A stretch of 64,000 bases of DNA from Planosporangium flavigriseum (GTDB lineage Bacteria > Actinomycetota > Actinomycetes > Mycobacteriales > Micromonosporaceae), in contig NZ_JAATVW010000003.1 of NCBI RefSeq assembly GCF_011947225.1, positions 248,001 to 312,000 of the forward strand, given 5' to 3'. The translations under genes and the position numbers were made by a program. The number at the start of each line of letters is the position of its first letter. The stretch's first letter is position 1. The notes under the pieces are model-generated. The model did not search any database and was not told where the DNA came from. It saw only the letters and a program-made list of their open reading frames with translations. Positions 9,113-17,876 of the stretch are shown here, piece after piece.

Positions 9113-9640
9113 TCACAGATCGAACAGGCCCTCGGGCGGAGTCAGCACAACACGGCCGCCGGCCAGATCGACCTCGGGAACGATCGCCTTGACGAACGGC
9201 ACCAACGCGGTGCGCCCGTCCGGACGGCGCAGCACCAGCAACTCCGAGGCGGGGGCGTGTTCGACCCGGATGACCTCGCCGAACTGCTCACCTCGCGGGC
9301 TGACGGCGGCCAGGCCGACCAACTGGTGGTCGCTGAACTCGTCCGGATCGTCACTGACCGGCAGCGATTCGCTGTCGACACACAGCAGTACGCCGCGCAG
9401 CCGTTCGGCCAGGGTGCGGTCATAAATACCGTCGAAGACAACGAGCAGCCGGTTCTGGTGCGGCCGGACGGTCTCGATGGTGAGCGTCGGCGGCACGTCC
9501 GGAGCAACGCGCCTGCCCGGGTCGGTGACCAGCACCGACCCGGGCACGAAGCGTTCGGAGGGCTCGTCGGTGCGGACGCCGACGACGACCTCACCGAGAA
9601 TGCCGTGCGGTCGCAGGATCTGACCTATAACGAGCAGCAT
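9113..9640 (-). CDS. rimM: 16S rRNA processing protein RimM
   Basis: RimM is an assembly factor that binds S19 in the 30S head during 16S rRNA maturation. The N-terminal RimM barrel starts [17 protein letters not shown] with the expected HGxxGE motif. The C-terminal PRC-barrel half covers about residues 95-175 and includes the conserved [18 protein letters not shown]. At 175 aa the length is standard. It follows khpA by 6 bp and precedes trmD by 7 bp. Confidence 0.95.
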   Translation of the reverse strand: MLLVIGQILRPHGILGEVVVGVRTDEPSERFVPGSVLVTDPGRRVAPDVPPTLTIETVRPHQNRLLVVFDGIYDRTLAERLRGVLLCVDSESLPVSDDPDEFSDHQLVGLAAVSPRGEQFGEVIRVEHAPASELLVLRRPDGRTALVPFVKAIVPEVDLAGGRVVLTPPEGLFDL

Positions 9641-9646
9641 CAGCGA

Positions 9647-9874
9647 CTAGTACGAATCCACGATCTCGACGCGAAGACCGCGCCCACCGATCGAGGTGAT
9701 CACCTGGCGCAGGGCCTTGGCGGTGCGCCCGCCACGCCCGATGACCGTTCCCAGGTCCTCGGGGTGGACGCGCACCTCCAGGCGCTGACCGCGCCGGGAG
9801 TCGACCATCCGGACGCGTACGTCGTCCGGGTGGTCAACGATGCCCTTCACCAGGTGCTCGAGCGCCGGGCGCAA
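9647..9874 (-). CDS. khpA: KH-domain RNA-binding protein KhpA
   Basis: KhpA is a small single KH-domain RNA-binding protein, usually the partner of KhpB/Jag and encoded between rpsP and rimM. I place the start at TTG 9874, which gives a 75 aa protein beginning (M)RPALEHLVKGIVDHPDDV, matching the family N-terminus. The start is 4 bases after the rpsP stop. The KH signature VIGRGGRTAKALRQVI contains the GxxG-type loop (GRGG). A longer reading through the end of rpsP is possible but has no family support. Confidence 0.9.
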   Translation of the reverse strand: MRPALEHLVKGIVDHPDDVRVRMVDSRRGQRLEVRVHPEDLGTVIGRGGRTAKALRQVITSIGGRGLRVEIVDSY

Positions 9875-9878
9875 CGAG

Positions 9879-10394
9879 TCAGGCCGTCTCGCCGGCGCCG
9901 GCACCAGCCTGCTCCTCCGCCTGCTCGGCCGCAGCCGGTTCCTCCGCCTTCGCGGCCGGCTCCGCCTTCGAGGCCGGCTCCGCCTTCGAGGCCGGCTCCG
10001 TCTTCTTGGCAGCGGCCTTCTTCGCCGGCTTGGTCTCGGCGGCGCTGGCCACACCGGCCGCCGCCTGAGCCTCGGCCTCGTAGAGCGCGCGGCGGTCGGC
10101 ACGGGCGGGCGCGACCTTCAGCGGCTCAGGCGCCGGCAGGCCCTTGAACTTCTGCCAGTCGCCGGTCTTGGAAAGCAGCGCCCGCACCGACTCGCTCGGC
10201 TGCGCGCCGACCGACAGCCAGTGCTGCACACGCTCGGAGTTGACCTCGATCAGCGAGGGCTCCTCCTTCGGGTGGTAGAGCCCGATGAATTCGATCGCCC
10301 GACCGTCGCGCTTGGTGCGCGCGTCGGCCACGACGATGCGGTACTGCGGGTTGCGGATCTTGCCCATCCGCATAAGCCGAATACGTACGGCCAC
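9879..10394 (-). CDS. rpsP: 30S ribosomal protein S16 with long Ala/Lys/Glu tail
   Basis: S16 stabilises the 30S body. Residues 1-85 are the conserved core ([46 protein letters not shown]). The protein then continues for another 85 residues of low-complexity Ala, Lys, Glu and Pro, about twice the length of E. coli S16. Long tails are known in Actinobacteria. The tail includes a repeated six-residue KAEPAS unit, encoded by three 18-bp DNA repeats at 9943-9996. It heads the rpsP-khpA-rimM-trmD-rplS operon. Confidence 0.95.
   Translation of the reverse strand: MAVRIRLMRMGKIRNPQYRIVVADARTKRDGRAIEFIGLYHPKEEPSLIEVNSERVQHWLSVGAQPSESVRALLSKTGDWQKFKGLPAPEPLKVAPARADRRALYEAEAQAAAGVASAAETKPAKKAAAKKTEPASKAEPASKAEPAAKAEEPAAAEQAEEQAGAGAGETA
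9943..9996. repeat. Three 18-bp tandem repeats inside rpsP tail
   Basis: The plus-strand unit TCCGCCTTCGAGGCCGGC occurs at 9961-9978 and 9979-9996, with a one-base variant at 9943-9960. The repeats keep the reading frame and encode the KAEPAS units of the S16 tail, so copy number may vary between strains. Confidence 0.85.
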
Positions 10395-11224
10395 TGTCAG
10401 CTCGCTCCTGGATTCGTGGAAGCTGAGCGTGCCGAACCGCGCCGTGGGGTTAGCGGGACCGGGCTGCTCGGGTGGACTGGCAACGTGCCCGGGTTAGAGG
10501 GCGCCGAACACGTACCGGATACCAGTGGACCATTGTGCCAGATGTATCGCCGTTACGCCGCCGACCCCCGACCTTGCCGGCATAAAAGTGCACCGATAGC
10601 CACCAGCAGCGCCCCAGGGCGCGAAACCCAACGTCGTACGCGGGTCGATTTCGGACATACCGGACGTGATGCAGGCCGATGCTCCGGTGGGCAACGATCC
10701 TCGATCAGGTCAACCAGGCCCCAGCCGGCCAGCAGCGGACCCACCAACGCAGGCCACCGCCGCCGCGCGGGCAGTGGTCTGCGCCACAGTCAGAACAGAC
10801 CGCGAGTACGGCCAGCCAGGCAAAAGCATGGAACAGCCCGTCGCCAGCCGCGATTCACGCAACCGCCATGCGGTCTCGCGCTGCGCCGGCCCTCCGTCCA
10901 GACCGCTTCCGCGTCGTGCACCCAGTAGTGCTCCGGGAAGCGCAGCCGCTCGGCCAGCTCGTGCTCGTCCTTCCACAGCCACGACCGGTCCGGCTCGACG
11001 CAGATGTCGAGCTCCTGGTCGACGATGTCCACGCCGGCGAGGTCCCCGTCGTCCCAGCGCACCCCGGACTCCTCGAGGTTGACGTACCAGCCGGTGAACC
11101 CGCCCTGATCGTCCCAGCGCCACCACACGGAGTGGGCCGCCCCCGGCCGGAGCAGCTTGAGAACGCCGGTCCCCGCCCAGCTACCCGGCGAAAACCGGCG
11201 CCCCGTGGCCGGGCGCGAAGCGCA
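10395..11224. other. 830-bp region without an intact gene
   Basis: Between rpsP and proS there is no intact gene. The part 10553-11225 holds two decayed minus-strand genes (DUF2243 and DUF402 remnants, listed separately). The part 10395-10552 is the leader of rpsP; I see no clear promoter consensus or riboswitch in it. Open frames in the region on either strand are short and lack family matches. Confidence 0.7.
10553..10850 (-). pseudogene. DUF2243 membrane protein remnant (several frameshifts)
   Basis: Fragments of a DUF2243 four-helix membrane protein can be read in order on the minus strand, but in changing frames: DGLFHAFAWLAVLAV (from about 10845), then PALVGPLLAGWGLVDLIED, then IVAHRSIGLHHVRYVRN with PAYDVGF, then GALLVAIGALLCRQGRG. 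The last two correspond to the family's ...LGxHHVR... and final helix. At least three frameshifts and the loss of the N-terminal third make it non-functional. The match is from memory of the family pattern; a BLASTX search would settle it. Confidence 0.72.
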
Positions 11225-11225
11225 T
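10884..11225 (-). pseudogene. DUF402 (FomD-like) gene remnant, internally deleted
   Basis: An ATG overlaps the proS stop codon (TGATG) and begins MRFAPGHGAPVFAG before TAG at 11181-11183. MRFAPG is the usual opening of actinobacterial DUF402 proteins encoded here. In another frame the C-terminal half of the family follows: PGSWAGTGVLKLL, HSVWWRWDDQGGFTGWYVNL, VDIVDQELDICVEPD, WLWKDEHELAERL. The match stops after EAVWTEGRR near 10884. Thus about 90 central codons and the C-terminus are missing and the frames disagree. DUF402 proteins bind or hydrolyse nucleotides; this copy is almost certainly dead. Confidence 0.75.
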
Positions 11226-12631
11226 CAGTACGCGCGCGCCAGGTAGGCGATCAGGTCCGGTTCGTCCTCGGAGCCGGGCACGGAGCCGTCGGCGCGGGTC
11301 AGGCAGCGCACGGTGACGCCCTGGGCGTTGGCCTTCGCCTCGCCCTCCGCGCCAATGGCCGACCAGGGCACCCGGGCCCAGCCGGTGGCGGCCACCTCGA
11401 TCGCGGCGTCCACGTTCGACACGTCGACGGTGTGCGACTCGCGGCGGGCCAGCGCCTCGTCGTACAGGGCCTGCTGGTCTTCGGCCAGTGCGGCGGTCAC
11501 GGCCGACACCACGCCGGTGACCGGCGTGGGCGTCTTGGTTCCGGCGATCCGCCGGACCACCACGACGTTGCCGGCAGCCAGGTCTCGTGGGCCCACCTCG
11601 ATCCGCACCGGGTAGCCCTTGAGCTCGGCGTCGACCGCGCGGCGGCCGAACGGGGTGTCGACCCGGTCGTCGAAGCCGACCCGGATCCCCGCGTCACGCA
11701 GCGCGTCGCGAATCTTGGCGGCCTCCGCCGCGACGCCCTCGCCGTCCTTGACGATCATCACGTGGGCCTGGATCGGCGCCAGGCGCGGCGGCACCCGCAG
11801 CCCGTTGTCGTCGCCGTGAGCCATGATCAGGCCGCCGAGCATGCGGGTCGAGGTGCCCCACGACGTCGTCCAGGCGTGCTCCTGGCGGCCCTCCGCCGAC
11901 GAGAACACGATGTCGAACGCCTTGGCGAAGTTCTGGCCCAGCTCGTGGCTGGTGCCCATCTGCAGCGCCTTGGCGTCGCCCATCATGCCTTCCAGCGTGT
12001 ACGTGCTGGTGGCGCCAGCGAAGCGCTCCCGGACGGTCTTGCGACCGACGACGACCGGGATCGCCAGCATCTGGCGCATGAAGTCCTCGTACACGTCGTG
12101 CAGGATGCCTCGGGCGTACGCGCGGGCGTCTTCCTCAGTGGCGTGCGCCGTGTGCCCCTCCTGCCAAAGGAACTCACTGGTACGCAGGAACAGTCGCGGC
12201 CGCAGCTCCCAGCGCACGACGTTGGCCCACTGGTTGAGCAGCAGCGGCAGGTCCCGGTACGAGCTGACCCACTTGGCCATGAACTCGCCGATCACCGTCT
12301 CCGACGTGGGGCGGACGACGATCGGCTCGGCGAGCTGCTTGCCGCCGCCGTGCGTGACGACGGCCAGCTCCGGGGAGAAGCCCTCGACGTGCTCGGCCTC
12401 GCGGCGCAGGTAGCTCTCCGGGATGAAGAGCGGGAAGTACGCGTTCTGCGCGCCGGCCGCCTTGATCCGGCCGTCCATGTCGGACTGCATGCGCTCCCAG
12501 ATCGCGTACCCGGCCGGTCGAATGACCATGGTGCCGCGGACCGGACCGTTGTCGGCCAGCTCGGCCTTTGCGATCACGTCCTGGTACCAACGGGGGAAGT
12601 CTTCAGCTCGGGGTGTGAGCACACGCGCCAT
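11225..12631 (-). CDS. proS: Prolyl-tRNA synthetase (archaeal/eukaryotic type)
   Basis: This class II synthetase charges tRNA-Pro. At 468 aa, without the bacterial editing insertion, it is the short archaeal/eukaryote-like (ProS type 3) form. Class II motifs are visible: motif 2 region VVRWELRPRLFLRTSEFLW with WQEGHTAHAT, and motif 3 GGLIMAHGDDNGLRVPP, where the ATP-binding Arg is replaced by the usual GDDxGL pattern. The anticodon domain follows (about 275-380), and the chain ends in Tyr (LARAY), as typical for this type. Its stop overlaps the start of the decayed DUF402 gene, which was probably once its operon partner. Confidence 0.94.
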   Translation of the reverse strand: MARVLTPRAEDFPRWYQDVIAKAELADNGPVRGTMVIRPAGYAIWERMQSDMDGRIKAAGAQNAYFPLFIPESYLRREAEHVEGFSPELAVVTHGGGKQLAEPIVVRPTSETVIGEFMAKWVSSYRDLPLLLNQWANVVRWELRPRLFLRTSEFLWQEGHTAHATEEDARAYARGILHDVYEDFMRQMLAIPVVVGRKTVRERFAGATSTYTLEGMMGDAKALQMGTSHELGQNFAKAFDIVFSSAEGRQEHAWTTSWGTSTRMLGGLIMAHGDDNGLRVPPRLAPIQAHVMIVKDGEGVAAEAAKIRDALRDAGIRVGFDDRVDTPFGRRAVDAELKGYPVRIEVGPRDLAAGNVVVVRRIAGTKTPTPVTGVVSAVTAALAEDQQALYDEALARRESHTVDVSNVDAAIEVAATGWARVPWSAIGAEGEAKANAQGVTVRCLTRADGSVPGSEDEPDLIAYLARAY

Positions 12632-12689
12632 GAGCGCCCATCCTAGGCGCTCGCTTCACCCGGCCGCCTGCCGGGCGCGTGGTAGCCGC

Positions 12690-13769
12690 CTACGCGACGA
12701 CTCGCCCGCGCAGGATGATCCGCCGGGGGGCCACGAGTACCCGCAGGTCACGGCGGGGGTCGGCGTCGTAGACGACCAGGTCGGCGAGGCCTCCCTCGAC
12801 GAGACCGGGGAAGCCCAGCCACTCCCGGGCGCCCCACGATCCGGCGCGCAGCACGTCGTGCGCGGGCATGCCGGCCCGCTCGTGCAGGCGCAGCATCTCC
12901 TGGGCGGCCAGCCCGTGGTTGATGCCGCCACCGGCGTCGGTACCGACGTAGATCGGCACGCCGGCCTCGTACGCGGCGGCGACCACCGTGGGGAACCGGT
13001 CACCCAGTGCGCGCATGTGCCGGGCGTACTCCGGGAACTTCCCGTCCGCCTGGGCGGCGATGGTGCCGAACGTCTCGATATTGATCATCGTGGGCACCAG
13101 CGCGGTGCCGCGGCGCGCCATCTCGGCGATGTCGTCGTCGGACAGGCCCGTGCCGTGCTCGACGGAGTCCACGCCAGCGCGTACCAGGGCCGCGACCGAC
13201 TCCTCGGCGAACGTGTGCACCGCCACCCGGGCACCGGCTTCGTGGGCCGACTTGATCGCCGCCGCCATGTCGGCCGGATCCCAGCCGGGCGCGAGGTCGC
13301 CGGTGTTCCGGTCGATCCAGTCGCCGACCAGCTTGATCCAGCCGTTACCGGCCGCCGCCTGCCGCGCCGCCTCCGTCGGCAGCTCGTCGGCGGTCACCTC
13401 CACGCCGAGGCCGCGCAGGTAGCGGCGCGGCGGGGCGACATGGCGGCCGGCCCGCGCGAGTCGCGGTACGTCGGGGTCGTCGTCCAACTCCGGGTACGGG
13501 TACGGCGAGCCGGCGTCCCGTATCGCGAGCACGCCCGCGTCACGGTCAGCCGAGGCAAGCGCCCGGGCCTCGTCGAGCCCGCCAACCGGGGCACCGCCCC
13601 GCGCGATCCCGATGTGGCAGTGCGCGTCGACCAGCCCCGGCAGCACGAAGCCACCGTCCGCGACGGTCTCCGCCCCGGGTACCGGTTGCAGCGTCACCCG
13701 GTCGCCGACCAGCCACAGGTCGCGTACCTCGTCGTCGGGCAGCACCACGCCACGCACATGAAGCGCCAT
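12690..13769 (-). CDS. Amidohydrolase family protein (imidazolonepropionase-like)
   Basis: This 359 aa cytosolic metal-dependent hydrolase has a TIM-barrel core. The metal ligand motif VDAHCHIGI (HxH) lies near residue 50, a Lys-bearing strand GWIKLVGDW near 145, AVHTFAEE with a ligand His near 178, SVEHGTGL near 200, and the catalytic Asp in GTDAGGGINHG near 290. These fit the imidazolonepropionase/prolidase-like subgroup of the superfamily; the substrate is unknown. ATG 13769 is favoured over an in-frame TTG at 13778. It sits between the PBP gene and proS on the same strand. Confidence 0.85.
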   Translation of the reverse strand: MALHVRGVVLPDDEVRDLWLVGDRVTLQPVPGAETVADGGFVLPGLVDAHCHIGIARGGAPVGGLDEARALASADRDAGVLAIRDAGSPYPYPELDDDPDVPRLARAGRHVAPPRRYLRGLGVEVTADELPTEAARQAAAGNGWIKLVGDWIDRNTGDLAPGWDPADMAAAIKSAHEAGARVAVHTFAEESVAALVRAGVDSVEHGTGLSDDDIAEMARRGTALVPTMINIETFGTIAAQADGKFPEYARHMRALGDRFPTVVAAAYEAGVPIYVGTDAGGGINHGLAAQEMLRLHERAGMPAHDVLRAGSWGAREWLGFPGLVEGGLADLVVYDADPRRDLRVLVAPRRIILRGRVVA

Positions 13770-13811
13770 TCGGCTCAACCTACCGTTTCGATCATGTACC
13801 GGAGGCGGGAC

Positions 13812-15950
13812 TCATTTACCGAAGGCGAGTCGGGAACTCGGCGGTGGGAATTCGATGGCCGCTTTGCCCGCCATCGCGTCCCGGAGCGACTCCGCGACCG
13901 AGACGTCGACGTGGTTGTGGTCGGCGCTCGGGTCCGCGGGCCAGTCCGGATCGGCCTCCATACCGGCGACCGTCACCTGGCGCGTCGACGCGACCAGCGT
14001 CGCCGACTCGTTCGTGTCGGTCGTACCGGTCTTGCCGAACACCGGCTTGCCGACGATCGCGGAGACGCCGGCAGCGGTCGAGGCGCCGCGGCACAGGTTC
14101 AGGCCGCCCTTGTCGCCGACCGGGCAGCGAGCCGCGTCGATCCCGGCGCGCGCGACGTCGGGGCTGACGGCGGTGCTGCACTTGGGCTTACCGGCCTCGA
14201 TCTTGTTGCCCGCGGGGTCGCGGATCTCCACGACCGGGATCGGCTCGCAGTGCACCCCGTCGTTGGCGAGGGTCGCGTACGCCCCGGCGAGGTCGACCGG
14301 GGTGGTGGCCGACACGCCCAGCGTGAACGCGCCCCACTGGTCCGCGCCGTCGGTCGCGAACTTCCGGTCCTGCTCCGCGCGGAACTTGATGCCGAGGCGG
14401 GTCGCCATGTTCACCACGTGATCCGCGCCGGCCCGCTCCTCCAGCGGTACGAAGTACGTGTTGACCGACTTGCCGAAGCCGGTCCACATGTCGAACTTGC
14501 CCTGCTCGGTCTTGCTGGCGTTGCTCGGGCACCAGAAGTTGGTACCCGGGCAGTTGGTCCCCTGGGTGATGTACTTCGACTTGTACGTCACCGGGGCGTC
14601 GATCGTGGTGTTGAGCGGCATTCCCTGCTCCAGCGCGGCGAGCATCGTGAACATCTTGAACGTCGAGCCCGCCTGGTAACCGCTGACACCCCCACCGCCC
14701 GCGATCAGCGGGTTGGTGGTGTTGGGGAAGCTGCCCGGCCCCTTCTTCATCTTGTCCGGGTTGGGCAGGTTGCCGCTGGTGTCGACGCTGAAGTTGCGGT
14801 TGGTCGCCATCGCCAGCACCCGACCGGTGCCCGGCTCCACGGCGGAGAGCATCAGGGCCCGCCGGTCGGTGAGAGCGATCTTGCTGTCGACGTTGCGCTT
14901 CATCGCCTGCTGAATGCCCATGTCGAGGGAGCTGATAATGGTGTACCCGCCGCTGCGCAGCCGGTTCGCCCGCTCGAACTGGTCCACCCCGAACGCCGGC
15001 TGCTCCAGCCACCAGCGGTACAGGTAGTCGCAGAAGAATCCGGCGCCGAGGGCCGGGTACGGCACCGAGACGCACCCCTGCGCCGGGCGCTGGTCGACGA
15101 TCTTCAGCGGCGCCTTGCGCGCTTCGTCGGCCTGCTGCGCGGTGATGTTGCGCGCCCGCACCATCTGGCTGAACACGTGCTCGCGGCGCTTGAGGGCCGC
15201 GTCGCGCTTGTCCGGGTCGGCCGGGTCGTACACCGATGGCGCCTGCACCAGGCCGGCGAGCAGCGCCGCCTCGGGCAGGGTGAGGTCCTTCGGGTCCTTG
15301 CCGAAGTAGACGTGGCTGGCCGCGTAGATGCCCCAGGCGCCGTGACCGAACGGCGCGATGTTGAGGTACCGCTCGAGAATCTGCTGCTTGTTGAGCTTCT
15401 CCTCCAGCGCCATCGCCAACTTCATCTCACGCAGCTTGCGCGCCTTGGTCTTTTCGCTCGCCGCGACGACGTCCTCGGGCGTCTTCGCGGCGTAGATCGC
15501 GCTCTGGCGCACGTACTGCATGGTCAGGGTCGAGGCGCCCTGCGACTCGCCGCCGTTGTTGGCGACCATCGCCCGGAGCAAGCCTTTGTAGTCGACCCCG
15601 TTGTGCTGATAGAAGCGGGTGTCCTCGGAGGCCACGATGGCCTGCTGCATCACCGGCGCGACCTCGGAGAGCGGAACGTCGCGGCGGTTCTCGTCATAGA
15701 GCATCGCCAGCAGCGTCTTGCCGTCGGCGGCGTAGATGAACGAGCTCTGCGGGGCGGGAACCGAGGCGAAGTCGGCGGGGAGCCTGTCGAACGTCGCCAT
15801 GCCGGCCGCCGTCAGCGCCCCGGCCATCGCGGCGGCGGGGAGCGCGGCCGCGGCCACGACCACGCCGGCGATCACCCCGCATCCGATCAAGGACAGGATC
15901 TTCCTGCCCCGGCGATCAGACAGGAACTTCCTGAGCTTGCGCTCGCGCAT
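13812..15950 (-). CDS. Class A penicillin-binding protein (GT51 + transpeptidase)
   Basis: This bifunctional peptidoglycan synthase of 712 aa has a short basic cytosolic start and one membrane anchor (about residues 18-50). The GT51 glycosyltransferase domain includes the catalytic Glu109 in ASEDTRFYQHNGVD, then QGASTLTMQYVRQ and ERYLNIAPFGHGAWGI. The penicillin-binding domain shows STFK (Ser429, Lys432), SVN (495-497) and KTGT (640-643). Extra Cys pairs (for example Cys467/Cys474, Cys609/Cys620) suggest disulfides in the extracellular domain. There is no PASTA domain. The last 70 residues are short and polar. It is preceded by a 214-bp gap with hairpins that end ffh. Confidence 0.94.
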   Translation of the reverse strand: MRERKLRKFLSDRRGRKILSLIGCGVIAGVVVAAAALPAAAMAGALTAAGMATFDRLPADFASVPAPQSSFIYAADGKTLLAMLYDENRRDVPLSEVAPVMQQAIVASEDTRFYQHNGVDYKGLLRAMVANNGGESQGASTLTMQYVRQSAIYAAKTPEDVVAASEKTKARKLREMKLAMALEEKLNKQQILERYLNIAPFGHGAWGIYAASHVYFGKDPKDLTLPEAALLAGLVQAPSVYDPADPDKRDAALKRREHVFSQMVRARNITAQQADEARKAPLKIVDQRPAQGCVSVPYPALGAGFFCDYLYRWWLEQPAFGVDQFERANRLRSGGYTIISSLDMGIQQAMKRNVDSKIALTDRRALMLSAVEPGTGRVLAMATNRNFSVDTSGNLPNPDKMKKGPGSFPNTTNPLIAGGGGVSGYQAGSTFKMFTMLAALEQGMPLNTTIDAPVTYKSKYITQGTNCPGTNFWCPSNASKTEQGKFDMWTGFGKSVNTYFVPLEERAGADHVVNMATRLGIKFRAEQDRKFATDGADQWGAFTLGVSATTPVDLAGAYATLANDGVHCEPIPVVEIRDPAGNKIEAGKPKCSTAVSPDVARAGIDAARCPVGDKGGLNLCRGASTAAGVSAIVGKPVFGKTGTTDTNESATLVASTRQVTVAGMEADPDWPADPSADHNHVDVSVAESLRDAMAGKAAIEFPPPSSRLAFGK

Positions 15951-16104
15951 GTACCGCCCCCAATAGGCACCACTTCGCCGGCCGCCCCCGCTCGGGCGAC
16001 CCGGGCCAGTAGACGCCTTACCCGGTACCGGGGGGCGGGGCGCATATCGAGGCTGTTGCCTACGTCACAATGACGCCCGACGCTTGCATGATTATGGCGG
16101 AAAC

Positions 16105-16155
16105 ACCCCACCTCGGTGGGGTTTGGAGACCTGAGCGACCGTGTGAGGTCGCTCA
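16105..16155. terminator. Two consecutive hairpins after ffh
   Basis: Downstream of ffh on the minus strand are two stem-loops: a 9-bp stem TGAGCGACC/GGTCGCTCA with a 6-base loop (16132-16155), then ACCCCACC/GGTGGGGT (16105-16122), followed in the minus direction by GTTTCC. They probably end ffh transcription before the PBP gene. Confidence 0.7.
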
Positions 16156-16164
16156 ACTGCCTAC

Positions 16165-17709
16165 CTACTTGCCGTCGCGCTTGTTCAGCTTGGAGAAGTC
16201 GAGCTTCGGCGGCTTGAACCCGCCCTGCCCGCCATTGGGGTCGAAGGCGTTCGGGTCGAGGCCGGGCGGCAGCGCCGGCATCCCAGGGAAGCCGCCCGGA
16301 AGCCCGGCGGGCATTCCGCCGACACGGGGCTTGCCGCCACCCTTGGTGCCCTTGCGCTTGTTCTTGGGCGACTTGGTCGCCTTGCGCCGCATGCCGGGCA
16401 GCCCCATCATGCCACCCATCTGCTTCATCATCTTCTGCGCGTCGGCGAAGCGGTTGAGGAGCTGGTTGACCTCCATGACCGTCACGCCCGAGCCGTTGGC
16501 GATGCGCGCCCGCCGCGAGCCGTTGATGATCTTCGGGTTCTCCCGCTCGCCCGGCGTCATCGAGCGGATGATCGCCGTGATGCGGTCGAAGTGCTTGTCA
16601 TCGACCTCGGCGAGCTGATCCTTCATCTGCCCCATGCCGGGCATCATCGACAGGATGTTGGCGATGGGCCCCATCCGCCGCACCGCGACGATCTGCTCCA
16701 GGAAGTCCTCGAGCGTGAACTGCTGGCCGCCGAGCAGCTTGGCGGTCATCCGCTCCTTCTGCTCGTCCTCGAACGCCGCCTCGGCCTGCTCGATGAGGGT
16801 CAGCACGTCGCCCATGCCGAGGATGCGGGAGGCCATCCGGTCGGGATGGAAGACGTCGAAGTCCTCCAGCTTCTCGCCGGTGGACGCGAACATGATCGGC
16901 TGGCCGGTCACGTGCCGCACCGACAGCGCGGCACCACCGCGGGCGTCGCCGTCGAGCTTGGACAGCACCACGCCGGTGATGCCCACGCCGTCGCGGAACG
17001 CCTCGGCCGTCGCGACCGCGTCCTGGCCGACCATCGCGTCAATGACGAACAGGACCTCGTCCGGGTCGACCGCGTCCCGGATCGCCACGGCCTGCGCCAT
17101 CATCTCCGCGTCGATACCGAGCCGGCCGGCCGTGTCGACGATCACGATGTCGCGCATGTGCCGGCGGGCGTGCTCGATCGACTGCCGGGCCACCGACACC
17201 GGGTCGCCGATGCCGTTGCCGGGCTCCGGCGCGAAGACCTCGACCCCGGCCCGACCGCCGAGCACCTGAAGCTGGTTGACGGCGTTGGGCCGCTGAAGGT
17301 CGGCAGCGACCAGCATCGGCTGGTGGCCCTGCGCCTTGAGGTGACGGGCGAGCTTGCCCGCGAGCGTCGTCTTACCGGAGCCCTGCAGACCGGCGAGCAT
17401 GATCACGCTCGGCGGCTGCTTGGCGAACTGCAGCCGGCGCCCTTCGCCGCCGAGGACCTGCACCAGCTCCTCGTGCACGATCTTGATGACCTGCTGCGCC
17501 GGGTTGAGCGCCTCGGAGACCTCCGCGCCCCGCGCCCGCTCCTTCAGCCGGGCGACGAACGCCTTGACGACGGGCAGCGCGACATCCGCCTCCAGCAGCG
17601 CAAGACGGATCTCGCGCGCGGTGGCGTCGATGTCGGCATCGGTGAGCCGCCCCTTGCTTCGCAGCTTGGAGAAGATCCCGGAAAGCCGGTCGCTAAGCGT
17701 GTCAAACAC
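16165..17709 (-). CDS. ffh: Signal recognition particle protein Ffh
   Basis: Ffh (SRP54) binds 4.5S RNA and signal sequences and delivers ribosomes to FtsY, which is also encoded in this window. The N and G domains cover residues 1-295, with the P-loop GLQGSGKTTLAGKLA, the DTAGRLGID switch, the LDGDARGG motif and GEKLEDF. The methionine-rich M domain starts near 325 (MGPIANILSMMPGMGQM), with the RNA-binding IINGSRRARIANGSG helix. The C-terminus is Gly/Pro-rich with basic KNKRKG. The 514 aa length is normal for Actinobacteria. GTG start. Confidence 0.97.
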   Translation of the reverse strand: MFDTLSDRLSGIFSKLRSKGRLTDADIDATAREIRLALLEADVALPVVKAFVARLKERARGAEVSEALNPAQQVIKIVHEELVQVLGGEGRRLQFAKQPPSVIMLAGLQGSGKTTLAGKLARHLKAQGHQPMLVAADLQRPNAVNQLQVLGGRAGVEVFAPEPGNGIGDPVSVARQSIEHARRHMRDIVIVDTAGRLGIDAEMMAQAVAIRDAVDPDEVLFVIDAMVGQDAVATAEAFRDGVGITGVVLSKLDGDARGGAALSVRHVTGQPIMFASTGEKLEDFDVFHPDRMASRILGMGDVLTLIEQAEAAFEDEQKERMTAKLLGGQQFTLEDFLEQIVAVRRMGPIANILSMMPGMGQMKDQLAEVDDKHFDRITAIIRSMTPGERENPKIINGSRRARIANGSGVTVMEVNQLLNRFADAQKMMKQMGGMMGLPGMRRKATKSPKNKRKGTKGGGKPRVGGMPAGLPGGFPGMPALPPGLDPNAFDPNGGQGGFKPPKLDFSKLNKRDGK

Positions 17710-17838
17710 AGCGCTACGTCCCTGAATGTCGGATTTGGTGGTACGCCGGGGCAGCTGCCCCGACGCAAGGGTATAGGGCGCGGGCCGGTTGACGAGAGAT
17801 CACCCGCGTTGAGCCCGTTCCGCTAAACGTGCCAGGGC

Positions 17839-17873
17839 AGCGCCGTGTTCCCGCCGGGCAGCGCCACGGCGCT
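17839..17873 (-). terminator. GC-rich hairpin after glnD
   Basis: The arms AGCGCCGTG (17839-17847) and CACGGCGCT (17865-17873) form a 9-bp stem ending 4 bases after the glnD stop. There is no T-run, so it is only a candidate intrinsic terminator. Confidence 0.45.
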
Positions 17874-17876
17874 CCC

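Noticed and set aside
12423-16073. A 1216-codon open frame on the plus strand across proS, the amidohydrolase and the PBP gene
   Set aside because: It is antisense to three well-supported genes and reflects GC-rich third positions; its protein has no domain signature.
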